The notes under the pieces: generated by a model
The model's input: only the letters and a program-made list of their open reading frames with translations
What the model was told of the DNA's origin: nothing
Databases searched by the model: none
Made by a program: the position numbers and the translations under genes
Part shown: positions 54,782-64,000 of the stretch, piece by piece
Numbering within the stretch: the stretch's first letter is position 1
Layout of the letters: each line of letters opens with the position of its first letter
Assembly: GCA_030386875.1 (NCBI GenBank)
Contig: CM059564.1
Span: 41,808,075-41,872,074 of the forward strand
Length of the DNA: 64,000 bases
Reading direction: 5' to 3'
Source of the DNA: Morinoia aosen
Lineage: Eukaryota; Arthropoda; Malacostraca; Amphipoda; Talitridae

Positions 54782-55457
54782 CCTCAGACACAGACTTCTA
54801 TCTCAGTACAAATTTCACAGGCAGAAGGAGTCTTCACTCACCAAATCTACTGAAAATCAAGTTATCAAAAAAAAAAGAAACAAAAACGTTTCCTACTACT
54901 CACAGTCACTCTCTACAATGTCAAACACTATACTCTTTATATGCAAAGAAAGCTTAACTACCAGTCAAAACACCTCAGTCAAAAATTGCAAGTCACCACA
55001 CCAAAGTCCAATGCTCAGTCTCAACTCTCACGCAACAAAAAAACTACTCTCACGAGCACTCCATACAAAGTCACACACTTTACTCACGTGAATATACAAA
55101 CTATACCAGTTTTTAGCAACTTCACTTTAATTCACCACAATATTCGTCGGAGGACCCAGAAACACGTGCACACCGCTCGGAACAGAAGAACCGGAAGCAA
55201 CATGAACTTGAACTTGAACTTGAAATTGAGGGCCGACAGCGTCGGGGCCTTTGTAACGGCCTACAATTCCCTCCACAGTTATCACACAAAGAGTTCAGCG
55301 CCTGGTACCAGACTTGTCCACTAAACTACTCAGGATTTACCAATCCTCGTCACAAGCTGCCATTGGATGGCGTCACTGGGATAGCCAGTGCGTCAAAACA
55401 CCATCCCCAGGCATATTGGGTCATTACTGACCATTCTACCTGACTGGCTCATTCCAG

Positions 55458-58400
55458 TCACTGTCTCTTACTCCAGGCACGCACAAGAAACAATTTCATA
55501 GCTTCGATGATACTCAAATTGCACTCCTGATCCAATCCAGCAAGACAGCTCATACCGCAATCATCTTCAGCACATCTGGCATTCCACTCATTCTCTCCAT
55601 ACTGCTCAGACACCACATTCATAAAACTCTCTCTCTCTTGCTCATATTTACTACATTCCAGCACTAAATGCTCAATTGTTTCCTCTACTCCACTATTACA
55701 CTGCTGACATAATCTGTTATTATTCTCATTCCATCTCCATGTACGTCTGTTCACACTCAATGACTTACATCTCACAGCAAACAAGAGTTGACTTCCAAAA
55801 CTACCATCATAGAACAGCTCAAACTTAGGTGCTTTCTTTTTCATATACCAGTTAAGTGTAGGCTTGCGCATCATGCTAAGCTTCCACTTATTCAATCCAT
55901 ACTCTTTTGTTCGTCTCTCAATCTCTTTCTTCCACCTCTTGCAGTCCCACTCAGGCCCTACACCTCCTACATTTATTAAACTCCAGTCATCCACAGGTCT
56001 CCCAATTCTAACATGAATAATCTTTTGCATACTGAGTTTCCTTGCATGCCCCCAACATACTTTCTCCCAATAGCTTACACTCAGATTCCATTCAAAGATT
56101 CGCCTTACCCACCTGCTATTCTGCATTCTTTCAATTCTCACCTTATAATTCAGCACAGCTTTCATCATTCTTTCTGAAAATAGGCTCCACCCTAGGTCAC
56201 CTCTAATGGCTTCTGTAGCTGTCCATTTCGGAGCACCCAATGCTACACGTCCTACCTTATTTTGTATCACATCCAGCTTTTCAAGATCACTTCCATTCCA
56301 GGCAAGAGCACTCATACCATACATGACACTAGGTACAGCAACATACTTCCACATTCCTCTCACACATTCGTACTTGTTTGCTCTGTATCTGGCCACACTA
56401 CCTAACCGTCCACTCCACTGCATTGCTTTAGCCACTTTCTCACCTTTAGTTCTAGTACATCCATCTTCACTCATCATACAACCTAGATATTTGTATTCTT
56501 TTGTTCTACCTATTCTGATTTCTCCAATATTCCACAGTCTGTCTCTATCAGTCTCATCACTATTTATAACCATGACCTTACTTTTATCGGCACCAAAGTT
56601 CATCTTGAAATCTGTACTATATCCATTCACAATGTCAAGCATCCTTTGTAGTTCATGACCACATTCACTAACCACAACCACATCATCAGCATACAACAAA
56701 CAGCTCAGTCTCTCATTACCAACTTTCAGTCCTAAACCACTCCCTCTCAGTCGAACTGCTAATTCTTCTGTGTACAATCCAAACAACAGGGGGGACAGAG
56801 TACAGCCCTGTCTCACTCCTCTAACACTCCTCACTTGCCCTGTTTCCAAATTTCCTAACCTGTAGATAGCACTTGTGTTCTCATACAGACTCTGTACAAT
56901 GTTCACTATTTTTCTGCTAAAACCAACTTTTCTCAAAATTTCAAACAGCCTAACCCGATCCACTCTGTCATACGCCTTTTCAATATCCAGGAATGCTAAA
57001 TATACCTTCTTGTTATCCTTCTTCATTCGCTCAATTATTTCACTCACTACAAACAGATTATCCTCCCCCCGTCTATCTTGCCTAAAACCATTCTGTTCTT
57101 CTCCCAGGACTCCTAATTCCTCAACTAAATTTTTCATTCTCTCATTCAAAATACCACAAAAGATCTTACATACGGTGTCACCCAGTGCAATTGGTCTGTA
57201 ATTTTTAAGTTCTTTCATACTCTTATGTCCACCCTTATGCAACAGAACTACATTACACTTGTTCCAGTCATCCGGTACTCTTTCACTCTTCCATATCTCA
57301 TCAAATAAACATTTCAACATACTGACTACACTCTCTCCTCCACATTTATAGAACTCATATGGTATCTTATCAGGGCCACATGCCTTTCCATTTTTCACTT
57401 TCTTCAAAAAACTTACAATCTCTTCACAAGTGATTTCGTCTTCCATTTGCAGTTCATGTTCATCTATCAGAAAATTTATTGGTTCATCATCTGTAACCTG
57501 CTCATTCATTCCACCAATGTCCTCCCAGTATTCTTCAACTGCTTTCACCATTTGCATCCTATCTTGTACACTGCAACCATTGACTACTAATTCATCAACT
57601 TGAACTTCACTACCTCTATCATTACCTTGTATAAACCTATACCAATCTTTTATTCCATCTAGACCTTTCTTTCTTAGATTTTCAACTTGGTGTCTCTCTT
57701 CTTTAACCCTAGCCTCATTGATCATTCTCTTTACTTTCTTCTGCTGGTCCTTGTACTCATTCCATACACTCTGCCATTCATCCTCAGTAATTCTGCGTCT
57801 TTCATACATTTTCCTCATACTGCGTTGTTTTTTATTTAAAGTCTTCCTTCTCGTTCGTTCTTCCTTTATCTCACTCGTAAACCACCTAGCATTCCCTGTA
57901 CTTTTCCTGCATTTCATTCTACCGATCTTTTGCTCTGCCACATCATACAAGGTTCTTGCAATCTCCTTATTTAGGTCATTTACATTTCCACACCTGTTCC
58001 AGTTACATCTACTCAATTCATTTCTAAATTCTTCCCAGTTTGCCATTTTAATATGCCAATTTTCTCTTACTCTGCTGGCCTTCTGCATCGGCTCCTTTCC
58101 ACCCCAATTATATTCTAGTACAAGCATTTTATGGTCACTATCAATATCAAAATCATCTTCATCTACAAACATTTCTTTGACACACTCTCTTGCTCTACTA
58201 TTCACTATCATATAGTCAATTGCAGTTTTACATTCCCTGCTTTGCCATGTATGCAAGCCATTTCCTATTGTTACATTTAGGTTCTCAAGTTCATTCTCAT
58301 CACAGAAATCAATCAATTTTTGTCCATTTGCATTCACAGGCTCACCCAGTATACCAACATGGCCATTCATATCACCCATTAAAATCAGAGGGCATCTGCA

Positions 58401-58874
58401 ATGCTCTTGCACAATTCTTGTTAATATTTCATACTTTTTTACATTCTCTTGATGAGCTAAAATACCATCAGTTGTCATATAGCATACAACCACAATAACA
58501 CATTCTCTGGCATGCATTCTTTCACACTTTATTACTAACAGATCTTCACTCTCAGGTTCATTTCCAACAGGAATTTCTTCTAATTTCCAATTTAGAGCAT
58601 TTTTTACAATGAGACCAACTCCACCACCTCTTTTTTGCCAACTTACACGCCCTTTTCCAATCATGTAGTACTTACTCTCCTTACACTTTAAACTGACTCT
58701 ATCACGCATTTGGGTCTCTACTACACCAACACAATCCAAATCTCCATTCTCAAATTCTGCTACAAGGTCATTTAACTTTCCTGCATTCCATCCACGCACA
58801 TTTATACATCCAAACCTTACAACACTATTGGACAATTCACAACATTTTTCATTTTTGCTCTGACAGCTTTCCAT
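55458..58874 (-). CDS. LINE copy B ORF2: endonuclease-reverse transcriptase
   Basis: 1138 residues, same architecture as copy A. The endonuclease motifs, YADD (728-731) and the C-terminal zinc knuckle (1056-1074) are all intact. Copy B has Ile138, Asn225, His274, Phe332, Arg779, Gly895 and Leu898. None of these is an obvious active-site residue. It is encoded immediately after ORF1 with the same TGAATG junction. Confidence 0.97.
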   Translation of the reverse strand: MESCQSKNEKCCELSNSVVRFGCINVRGWNAGKLNDLVAEFENGDLDCVGVVETQMRDRVSLKCKESKYYMIGKGRVSWQKRGGGVGLIVKNALNWKLEEIPVGNEPESEDLLVIKCERMHARECVIVVVCYMTTDGILAHQENVKKYEILTRIVQEHCRCPLILMGDMNGHVGILGEPVNANGQKLIDFCDENELENLNVTIGNGLHTWQSRECKTAIDYMIVNSRARECVKEMFVDEDDFDIDSDHKMLVLEYNWGGKEPMQKASRVRENWHIKMANWEEFRNELSRCNWNRCGNVNDLNKEIARTLYDVAEQKIGRMKCRKSTGNARWFTSEIKEERTRRKTLNKKQRSMRKMYERRRITEDEWQSVWNEYKDQQKKVKRMINEARVKEERHQVENLRKKGLDGIKDWYRFIQGNDRGSEVQVDELVVNGCSVQDRMQMVKAVEEYWEDIGGMNEQVTDDEPINFLIDEHELQMEDEITCEEIVSFLKKVKNGKACGPDKIPYEFYKCGGESVVSMLKCLFDEIWKSERVPDDWNKCNVVLLHKGGHKSMKELKNYRPIALGDTVCKIFCGILNERMKNLVEELGVLGEEQNGFRQDRRGEDNLFVVSEIIERMKKDNKKVYLAFLDIEKAYDRVDRVRLFEILRKVGFSRKIVNIVQSLYENTSAIYRLGNLETGQVRSVRGVRQGCTLSPLLFGLYTEELAVRLRGSGLGLKVGNERLSCLLYADDVVVVSECGHELQRMLDIVNGYSTDFKMNFGADKSKVMVINSDETDRDRLWNIGEIRIGRTKEYKYLGCMMSEDGCTRTKGEKVAKAMQWSGRLGSVARYRANKYECVRGMWKYVAVPSVMYGMSALAWNGSDLEKLDVIQNKVGRVALGAPKWTATEAIRGDLGWSLFSERMMKAVLNYKVRIERMQNSRWVRRIFEWNLSVSYWEKVCWGHARKLSMQKIIHVRIGRPVDDWSLINVGGVGPEWDCKRWKKEIERRTKEYGLNKWKLSMMRKPTLNWYMKKKAPKFELFYDGSFGSQLLFAVRCKSLSVNRRTWRWNENNNRLCQQCNSGVEETIEHLVLECSKYEQERESFMNVVSEQYGENEWNARCAEDDCGMSCLAGLDQECNLSIIEAMKLFLVRAWSKRQ

Positions 58875-60074
58875 TCATCCAGTTCCACCTTCCATTACAA
58901 TATGAGTACACCCAATCCACTGGATGTATCTCCTGGAGAGTTTCATCTCACCTTCTTGAGTAAGGTGGACTCCATCTCCACGAAAACACCCACTCTGGAT
59001 CAGGTTATCCATATCAAGGAAGCTGGAACCCATTTCACGCTTTCTCATACTCTCAGCTTTCATACTCATGATCCTTTTATGCACTTCCCTATTCACCTCC
59101 TTTCGCACCCTTTCATACTCCTCACCACATGCAGGCCTTCTCAGCAGACTGGTCACAGCCACTCTTACATTCTTCTTTCGCGCCCTTTCAACAACATTCA
59201 TAATTGCATTCACCGTATGCTCTCTCCCACATTCAAGCAATCCATTGCCACCTCCTTGCAGTACAACCATCCCTTCATCCATTCCATCTATCACTTCCTC
59301 AGCATGCCTACAAATCTCATTCACTCCCTTTCCTCTCATGCTCGTACATCCACTACGGTCAGTCATACTCACAAACCTATCCACATTCTTCACCATGCTG
59401 TCACCACATATTCTAATCGTAGGTCTCACTCTCCCTTTCATACTACTCTTTCGTTCAACTCTTCCACTCACATCACTCTTTCCATCCATCTTCCTTACAT
59501 TCACTTCCACTACAGGCGCCTGCACCTCATGTGGCATATCAACAGGTTGCTCCTTCACTCTCTTCCCATTCGTACTTCTTTCATCATGCTCATTCATCCT
59601 TCTACTCTCATCTGGCACATTTGCACCACCATTCACTTCATTTATTGCATTCACACTCCTTGCACCATCATCCACTTCATTTGCACTCCTTGCACCATCA
59701 TCCACTTCATTTGCACTCCTTGCACCATCATCCACTTCATTTGTACTCCTTGCACCACCACCATTTACCTCTTCATTCACTGCATTTGCACCATTCTCAT
59801 TCTTTCCTTCATTCAACTTCCTTTCATCCTTCAAATCAGCCTCTAAAGCAACCATCAGAATTGTCAATCTCTCAACCTCCTCTTCCAACTTCTTTCTCTC
59901 GTCATTCAAACATTTCCAGCACGTAAACACAAGATCATTCAACTTCCTCCGACTCATCTCTCTCAAACCTTTGCATGCATCTATATCTACCCACTCTTTA
60001 CAAGTCATGCACTCAATCTCCTCATCCATTCCACTTGCACCTCCCTTCCTACGACCAGTCCTATTTCTTGCCAT
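58875..60074 (-). CDS. LINE copy B ORF1: zinc finger and SGNH esterase
   Basis: 399 residues, differing from copy A at one position (His286 in place of Arg286). The five-cysteine finger, coiled coil, decapeptide repeats and the Ser226/Asp367/His370 catalytic set are all preserved. About 210 bp of 5' UTR precede the ATG before truncation. Confidence 0.95.
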   Translation of the reverse strand: MARNRTGRRKGGASGMDEEIECMTCKEWVDIDACKGLREMSRRKLNDLVFTCWKCLNDERKKLEEEVERLTILMVALEADLKDERKLNEGKNENGANAVNEEVNGGGARSTNEVDDGARSANEVDDGARSANEVDDGARSVNAINEVNGGANVPDESRRMNEHDERSTNGKRVKEQPVDMPHEVQAPVVEVNVRKMDGKSDVSGRVERKSSMKGRVRPTIRICGDSMVKNVDRFVSMTDRSGCTSMRGKGVNEICRHAEEVIDGMDEGMVVLQGGGNGLLECGREHTVNAIMNVVERARKKNVRVAVTSLLRRPACGEEYERVRKEVNREVHKRIMSMKAESMRKREMGSSFLDMDNLIQSGCFRGDGVHLTQEGEMKLSRRYIQWIGCTHIVMEGGTG

Positions 60075-60283
60075 CCTCAGACACAGACTTCTATCTCAGT
60101 ACAAATTTCACAGGCAGAAGGAATCTTCACTCACCAAATCTACTGAAAATCAAGTTATCAAAAAAAAAAGAAACAAAAACGTTTCCTACTACTCACAGTC
60201 ACTCTCTACAATGTCAAACACTATACTCTTTATATGCAAAGAAAGCTTAACTACCAGTCAAAACACCTCAGTCAAAAATTGCA

Positions 60284-60290
60284 AGTCAAC
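60284..60290. repeat. Target-site duplication, right
   Basis: AGTCAAC, matching 49902-49908. The first five bases are also LINE sequence, so the 5' junction was probably sealed at a 5-bp microhomology. Confidence 0.6.
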
Positions 60291-62490
60291 GGCAACGGAA
60301 AGTCAACATACATCGACTTCAGCGATCTGATGGAGCCTGGAGGTCGTGACTTACAGTAACGCATTCCGGTAAACGTAATAATGCGGGAATTTGAACTAGG
60401 GTCGTTCATGTTGATCTGCATTGGCTTTACGGAAAAAAATGATTAATGACTTTTTTATTTTATCTACGAATACATGCAGGATAGACTTCCTCAACAATCT
60501 CCAAAGAACCAGGATTTAGAGAGCTGATTGATGCTGATAAACCAATAATTCAATGCTATTTACTATTCACTCTTACCGTCGTGCGAAATTTTTACCACTC
60601 GCGCGAACACCACTCAATCTTTCTCCTTAAAAACTGGGTAAAAGTAATTACTTTTTTGTTTGAGAGTAATTTGAAATCAATAGGTGCATTTATTTACAAG
60701 TTGCGGGTGGTAAACTTGTAGCATTCGCTACAAAGCGTAAAATTATATAAATTCTCATTCGCACTTAAATAAAATAAGTATTGACATTAAAAATCTTACT
60801 CTAAATTATTATAATTAATTTTCTACTTATAATTAGTAATCATTGAAGTTTTTGTGTAAATGCATGAGAGATGAAATAACGATCGACATTTTTGAGGTTG
60901 AAGCCTCTGAATGTGGCAACAACCACGCGGGACGCTTGGCTTCTCAGGCGTTACTCTCTCTCAGCTTTCGTAGCCTTTGCGTTATACCGTTCTTGTAAGT
61001 GAAGGAAATTAAGTGTTAAAATAGAGCAAACCGGGTAAAGTATAATTTTTAGTGTGCATTGTGTTAAGTTTAAGGATCTGGTCAGTGTCGTGATACATAG
61101 ATAACATGTAAATAGTCGTAGAGTTCGTAAATAGCATGATTCATTCAGAGTGCTATCTCAACATGACATAGCGTGAATTTTGCATGTCATGTGCATTTCT
61201 TATGTCAAGATTATAGTAAGATGCTCAACTATGTCATTTCCTTACTACAATAATCATTTACTTGCAGCTGTCATTATGATATAGAAATTCGCGCATCAAA
61301 TTACTTCGTGAGAGCGGACGGTGATTGCCGGCGCTTCTTGTAAAAAAATGGCGTAGCGTTAAACTGCTTTGTCATTCGATTTTTATGTTCGCTGTATTAT
61401 GTTTTGAATATTTTCTTTTGCTGCAAGCGATACGTTTAGTGTTTCTTTTCTCAGTGTAGATATTATCCTTTTTATTACAAGATATACTTGCAGTGTTTTC
61501 AGTATGATTGATATCTTAATGAAATTAGGACTGTTTTCTTTTTATTTTCTCGAACGGATATAGAGAGGTTATAGAGTATGAAAATTATTCAATCATATTC
61601 ATTCATTTTTAGCTGATTCGTATTTCATTCATATTTCACGAATCATGATGCTTAAATCACATTTATTTTTCCATAATTCCACATAATAGAATAACCGATT
61701 AATACTGCTTTAAAAACCACGTACAAGTCTTGTACTGTCATGCATATTCCTGCAAAAGTTTTTAGCGGTGTGATACTTCATTATATTCCATAAATCATGC
61801 GCTTAATCGCATGCAGTTTTCAAATAATGAATAACAATTATGTCAGTACCATAAATTCTCGTGGGGTTCATGCTCTTAATTTTTAGAGCAAGGGCAGTAT
61901 TGAAAGAGTTTGCCGGCTGTTAAAATCTATCCTATTTCATGAGCGTGACAAAAGGAGAACAGCCATTGCCAGCTTGTAATCTTTCTATCTTCTTCCTGAG
62001 CCTGTAAAGAAATTGGTCGCTTGAGTTAAGATCCATGGAAAAGTTCAGGGTTTTCTCCGTGATGGGAAATTACCATTGCAGTGTAGGGATATTCAGTTGT
62101 CTTGATGCCTCTTCGAGAACCTTCTCATTCAGCGTCTTCGACTATTGCAGATCCTCGACGGCACCAAACAACACGACAAACATTCCTTGGGTGTTTTTCT
62201 GAGCTTCACAAGTTAAAATCACGTGGCCTATTATTTCTCACTAAGTCACCTTGAGTTACACTTACAATTCAAACTTCGAGTTACACCATTTAACTCGCCC
62301 TGATTGCTTTGCATTTGCCTCGGTTTTGTGAGCTGATTTCAGCCTAGTATAATTATCTAATTTACTGGCTAAACATTCATCCGCTCCCACTACGGACATT
62401 TGTCTTCAGGGTGTAATATTCTTAAACTCCAAGACCAAGTAAAATGGAGTGACCATCGTCAATCACGGCTCAAAATTAAGATTTGAAGCA
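60291..62490. other. Intergenic, nothing recognised
   Basis: AT-rich. No frame above 60 codons and no repeat boundary seen. GTCAACATACATCG shortly after the LINE may be ordinary flank. Confidence 0.4.
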
Positions 62491-62493
62491 ACT

Positions 62494-62880
62494 CTTAAAG
62501 TCCTAATTCTCTGGTTTGTCAATTTGCCCGCAACCTGAAAGTAACCTCCACCAAAACACACTCATTTGCACCTGGCCAACGTCATCGCTCGCCGGACCTC
62601 GCCTGCACGGAGTTTCCCATCTAAGGTATGGCTGCCACGCTGTTGCCACATCGTTGCCACGTTGCCGCTGGGAGCGTAGGTGTCGGGATGGCAACGGCAG
62701 CGCGGTCTCAGCGAGCTAGCAGCAGGGACTCGGACTCTACAACACGACCAGCAGCAGCGGCAGCGATGTTGCGCATACCAGCTGGGGCGATCAGCTGCGG
62801 CAGCTCTGGCAGCTTGAGGGGTACTTAAGGACGCGAGGGGAGTTAGGGCGGCATCATTATAGAGCGAAACTCCGTCACTG
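62494..62880. other. GC- and CpG-rich island, function unknown
   Basis: Markedly richer in GC and CpG than its surroundings, with CAGCAG-type runs and GTTGCCAC repeats. Short opposing frames cover it (62516-62719 and 62628-62828 plus; 62503-62694 minus), none recognisable. It could be a promoter-associated island, an exon fragment or part of an LTR. GGTACTTAAGGACGCGAGG followed by CATTATAGAGCG is weakly promoter-like. Confidence 0.35.
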
Positions 62881-63640
62881 AAAGGTCTCTTCGTGCCACT
62901 TCATTAAACATGTTAAATTTGCATACGGCGGGCACTCCGTATTAAATCCCAATATTGTGTTAACCTTCACGTAAAAGACTTAAACGTACAATTCGAGACC
63001 TTATTATAGTGCTTCGTCATCGCTGCATACCCAAGTTGCGTAAGACTATTGTAGCAATTGTTCCTAAATTTGCTAGTCTCATCTGCCCCATTGTCATATT
63101 TTGTGTACATCTTTCATTATAACAAGTAAACCAATGTGGCCGCATTGAAAGAAACGTCTTTTCTTTCGGAAAATAACTCCTTTGATTTGAAGATCAGGTT
63201 TGAAAAGACGGAAAATTTCAAAAAACTATAAACTTGGATTCTAAAAAAAAAGAAGTATACAACAATGTTAGAGAAGATCTTCAGAAGCCAAGCACGCCAT
63301 CGCTCATCACGGTTTCCTTCAATAAAGAAAATCTAAAAGCTGAGTTCCCATGTCTTATTATCCCTCTCTTACGATTTCGAAAAACACTGTTGAGCAAAAC
63401 GATTAAGGTTGGAAGTTAATAATAACTAGTACACCAACCAATCTTAACAAACTTAAGTCTTTTGACAGCGCGCGAGTCGGACAGGTATTCCAAGAAATTT
63501 CTGTAGTTTCCACTGAAACGATTCTGTACCGTCTCGAACCGACCGGCAGGCCGCAGCGGAGACATTTCAGGAAACACTTTGCGAGAAGTAAAGGAATTTC
63601 TTGAGAATTTCTTGAGTCCACCTCGCGCAACGTTAGACTT
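62881..63640. other. Sequence leading into the satellite
   Basis: Mixed AT-rich sequence. The minus-strand frames at 63403-63715 are unrecognised and run into the satellite. Confidence 0.35.
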
Positions 63641-64000
63641 TAGTTTTCCAATCGTAATTTTTGTAAGAATGCACCAATTGCCTTCAAATTGCTCTTCAAC
63701 GAAAGAGAAAAACATTTTCTATCTTCTTATTATAAACAAAACTCTATCGGTTATATGAAAAGTATAAAAATTTTACGATAAACATTGCCCACTCGCGCGC
63801 AGTCAAAACACTTCAGTTTTTCAATCGTAACTTTTGTAAGAATACACCAATTGCCTTCAAATTGCTCTTAAATAAAAGAAAAAAACATATTCTATCTTCT
63901 TATTATAAACAAAACCCTATCGGTTATATAAAAGTTATACAAATTTTACGATAAACATTGCCCACTCGCGCGCAGTCAAAACACTTCAGTTTTCCAATCG
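63641..64000. repeat. 173-bp satellite array, runs off the window
   Basis: The same phase marker (CAGTTTTCCAATCG or a close variant) starts at 63641, 63814 and 63987, an exact 173-bp period. Units share CACCAATTGCCTTCAAATTG, TATCTTCTTATTATAAAC, ATCGGTTATAT and CATTGCCCACTCGCGCGCAG and are about 90 percent alike by eye. The array continues beyond the window edge. Confidence 0.93.

Larger units (their letters stand above)
49909..55201 (-). mobile_element. CR1/L2-type LINE, copy A, intact
   Basis: Non-LTR retrotransposon of about 5.3 kb reading right to left: 5' UTR (about 420 bp), ORF1, ORF2, 3' UTR (about 256 bp) and a (TTCAAG)n tail. Both frames are complete. An ORF1 with a zinc finger and an SGNH esterase domain is characteristic of the CR1/L2/Rex1 group. 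Its 5' end abuts the 3' tail of copy B with only a CAAC overlap. The spacing between equivalent positions of the two copies is exactly 5293 bp. Confidence 0.93.
55202..60288 (-). mobile_element. CR1/L2-type LINE, copy B, 5'-truncated but coding-complete
   Basis: Almost identical to copy A and head to tail with it. Identity to copy A stops at AGTCA (60284-60288), about 206 bp short of the 5' end of copy A. Only the outer 5' UTR is missing and both ORFs are intact. Loss of the 5' UTR, where LINE promoters usually lie, would be expected to reduce its own transcription unless copy A's neighbourhood supplies a promoter. Confidence 0.92.

Noticed and set aside
53609..55091. Long plus-strand frames (314 and 438 codons) opposite LINE ORF1, repeated at 58902-60330
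   Set aside because: Antisense shadows of ORF1 created by its codon composition. Low-complexity Ser/Thr/His/Leu-rich products with no domains.

Overview
The window is nuclear DNA of an animal, most likely an arthropod. The evidence is two genes split into eight and ten exons with GT-AG introns, a MAPKAPK2 protein that reads like the arthropod form, and a dense load of non-LTR retrotransposons, SINEs, hAT-like and MITE elements and minisatellites in AT-rich sequence. The species cannot be fixed from the sequence. Nothing looks bacterial, organellar or viral.

Two complete host genes can be assembled by hand, both on the minus strand. MAPKAPK2 (p38-activated protein kinase) has eight coding exons between 22756 and 13115. 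They join in frame into 390 codons plus a stop. An arylsulfatase A-like lysosomal sulfatase has ten coding exons between 42720 and 33873, joining in frame into 545 codons plus a stop. All boundaries were chosen because they give GT...AG introns, a continuous frame and family-conserved residues across each junction. The two genes have no evident functional link.

Layout: 1-13 kb is repeat-rich, with one weak candidate exon, several minisatellites, a small palindrome and copies of an unnamed ~360-bp interspersed repeat. 13-22.8 kb is MAPKAPK2, with a 1.9-kb hAT-like element in intron 3 and a 668-bp foldback MITE in intron 1. 22.8-33.7 kb is intergenic: a decayed, duplicated piece of arylsulfatase intron and exon 4, a tRNA-derived SINE, a TA-target MITE, and a 918-bp CAGGG-ended transposon inserted in a small tandem repeat. 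33.9-42.7 kb is the arylsulfatase gene. 44-47 kb holds a second TA MITE, an RNase H-bearing LINE remnant and a second SINE copy. 49.9-60.3 kb holds two almost identical, intact CR1/L2-type LINEs head to tail. The window ends in a 173-bp satellite.

The most striking observation is that exon edges in both genes have repeatedly become tandem arrays. In MAPKAPK2 exon 7, the junction ATCATG|GTGAGG is copied four times at exactly 30-bp spacing and then about 27 more times at 19-bp spacing, mostly as GC. Arylsulfatase exons 5 and 7 have donor-derived arrays, a duplicated exon 4 end forms a 40-bp array at 29.4 kb, and the coding 3' ends of both genes lie in tandem repeats that continue past the stop. 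The second striking feature is the LINE dimer: a single 7-bp duplication (AGTCAAC) flanks the pair, the inner copy is longer at its 5' end, and the outer copy is 5'-truncated. This is the pattern expected from reverse-transcriptase template jumping.
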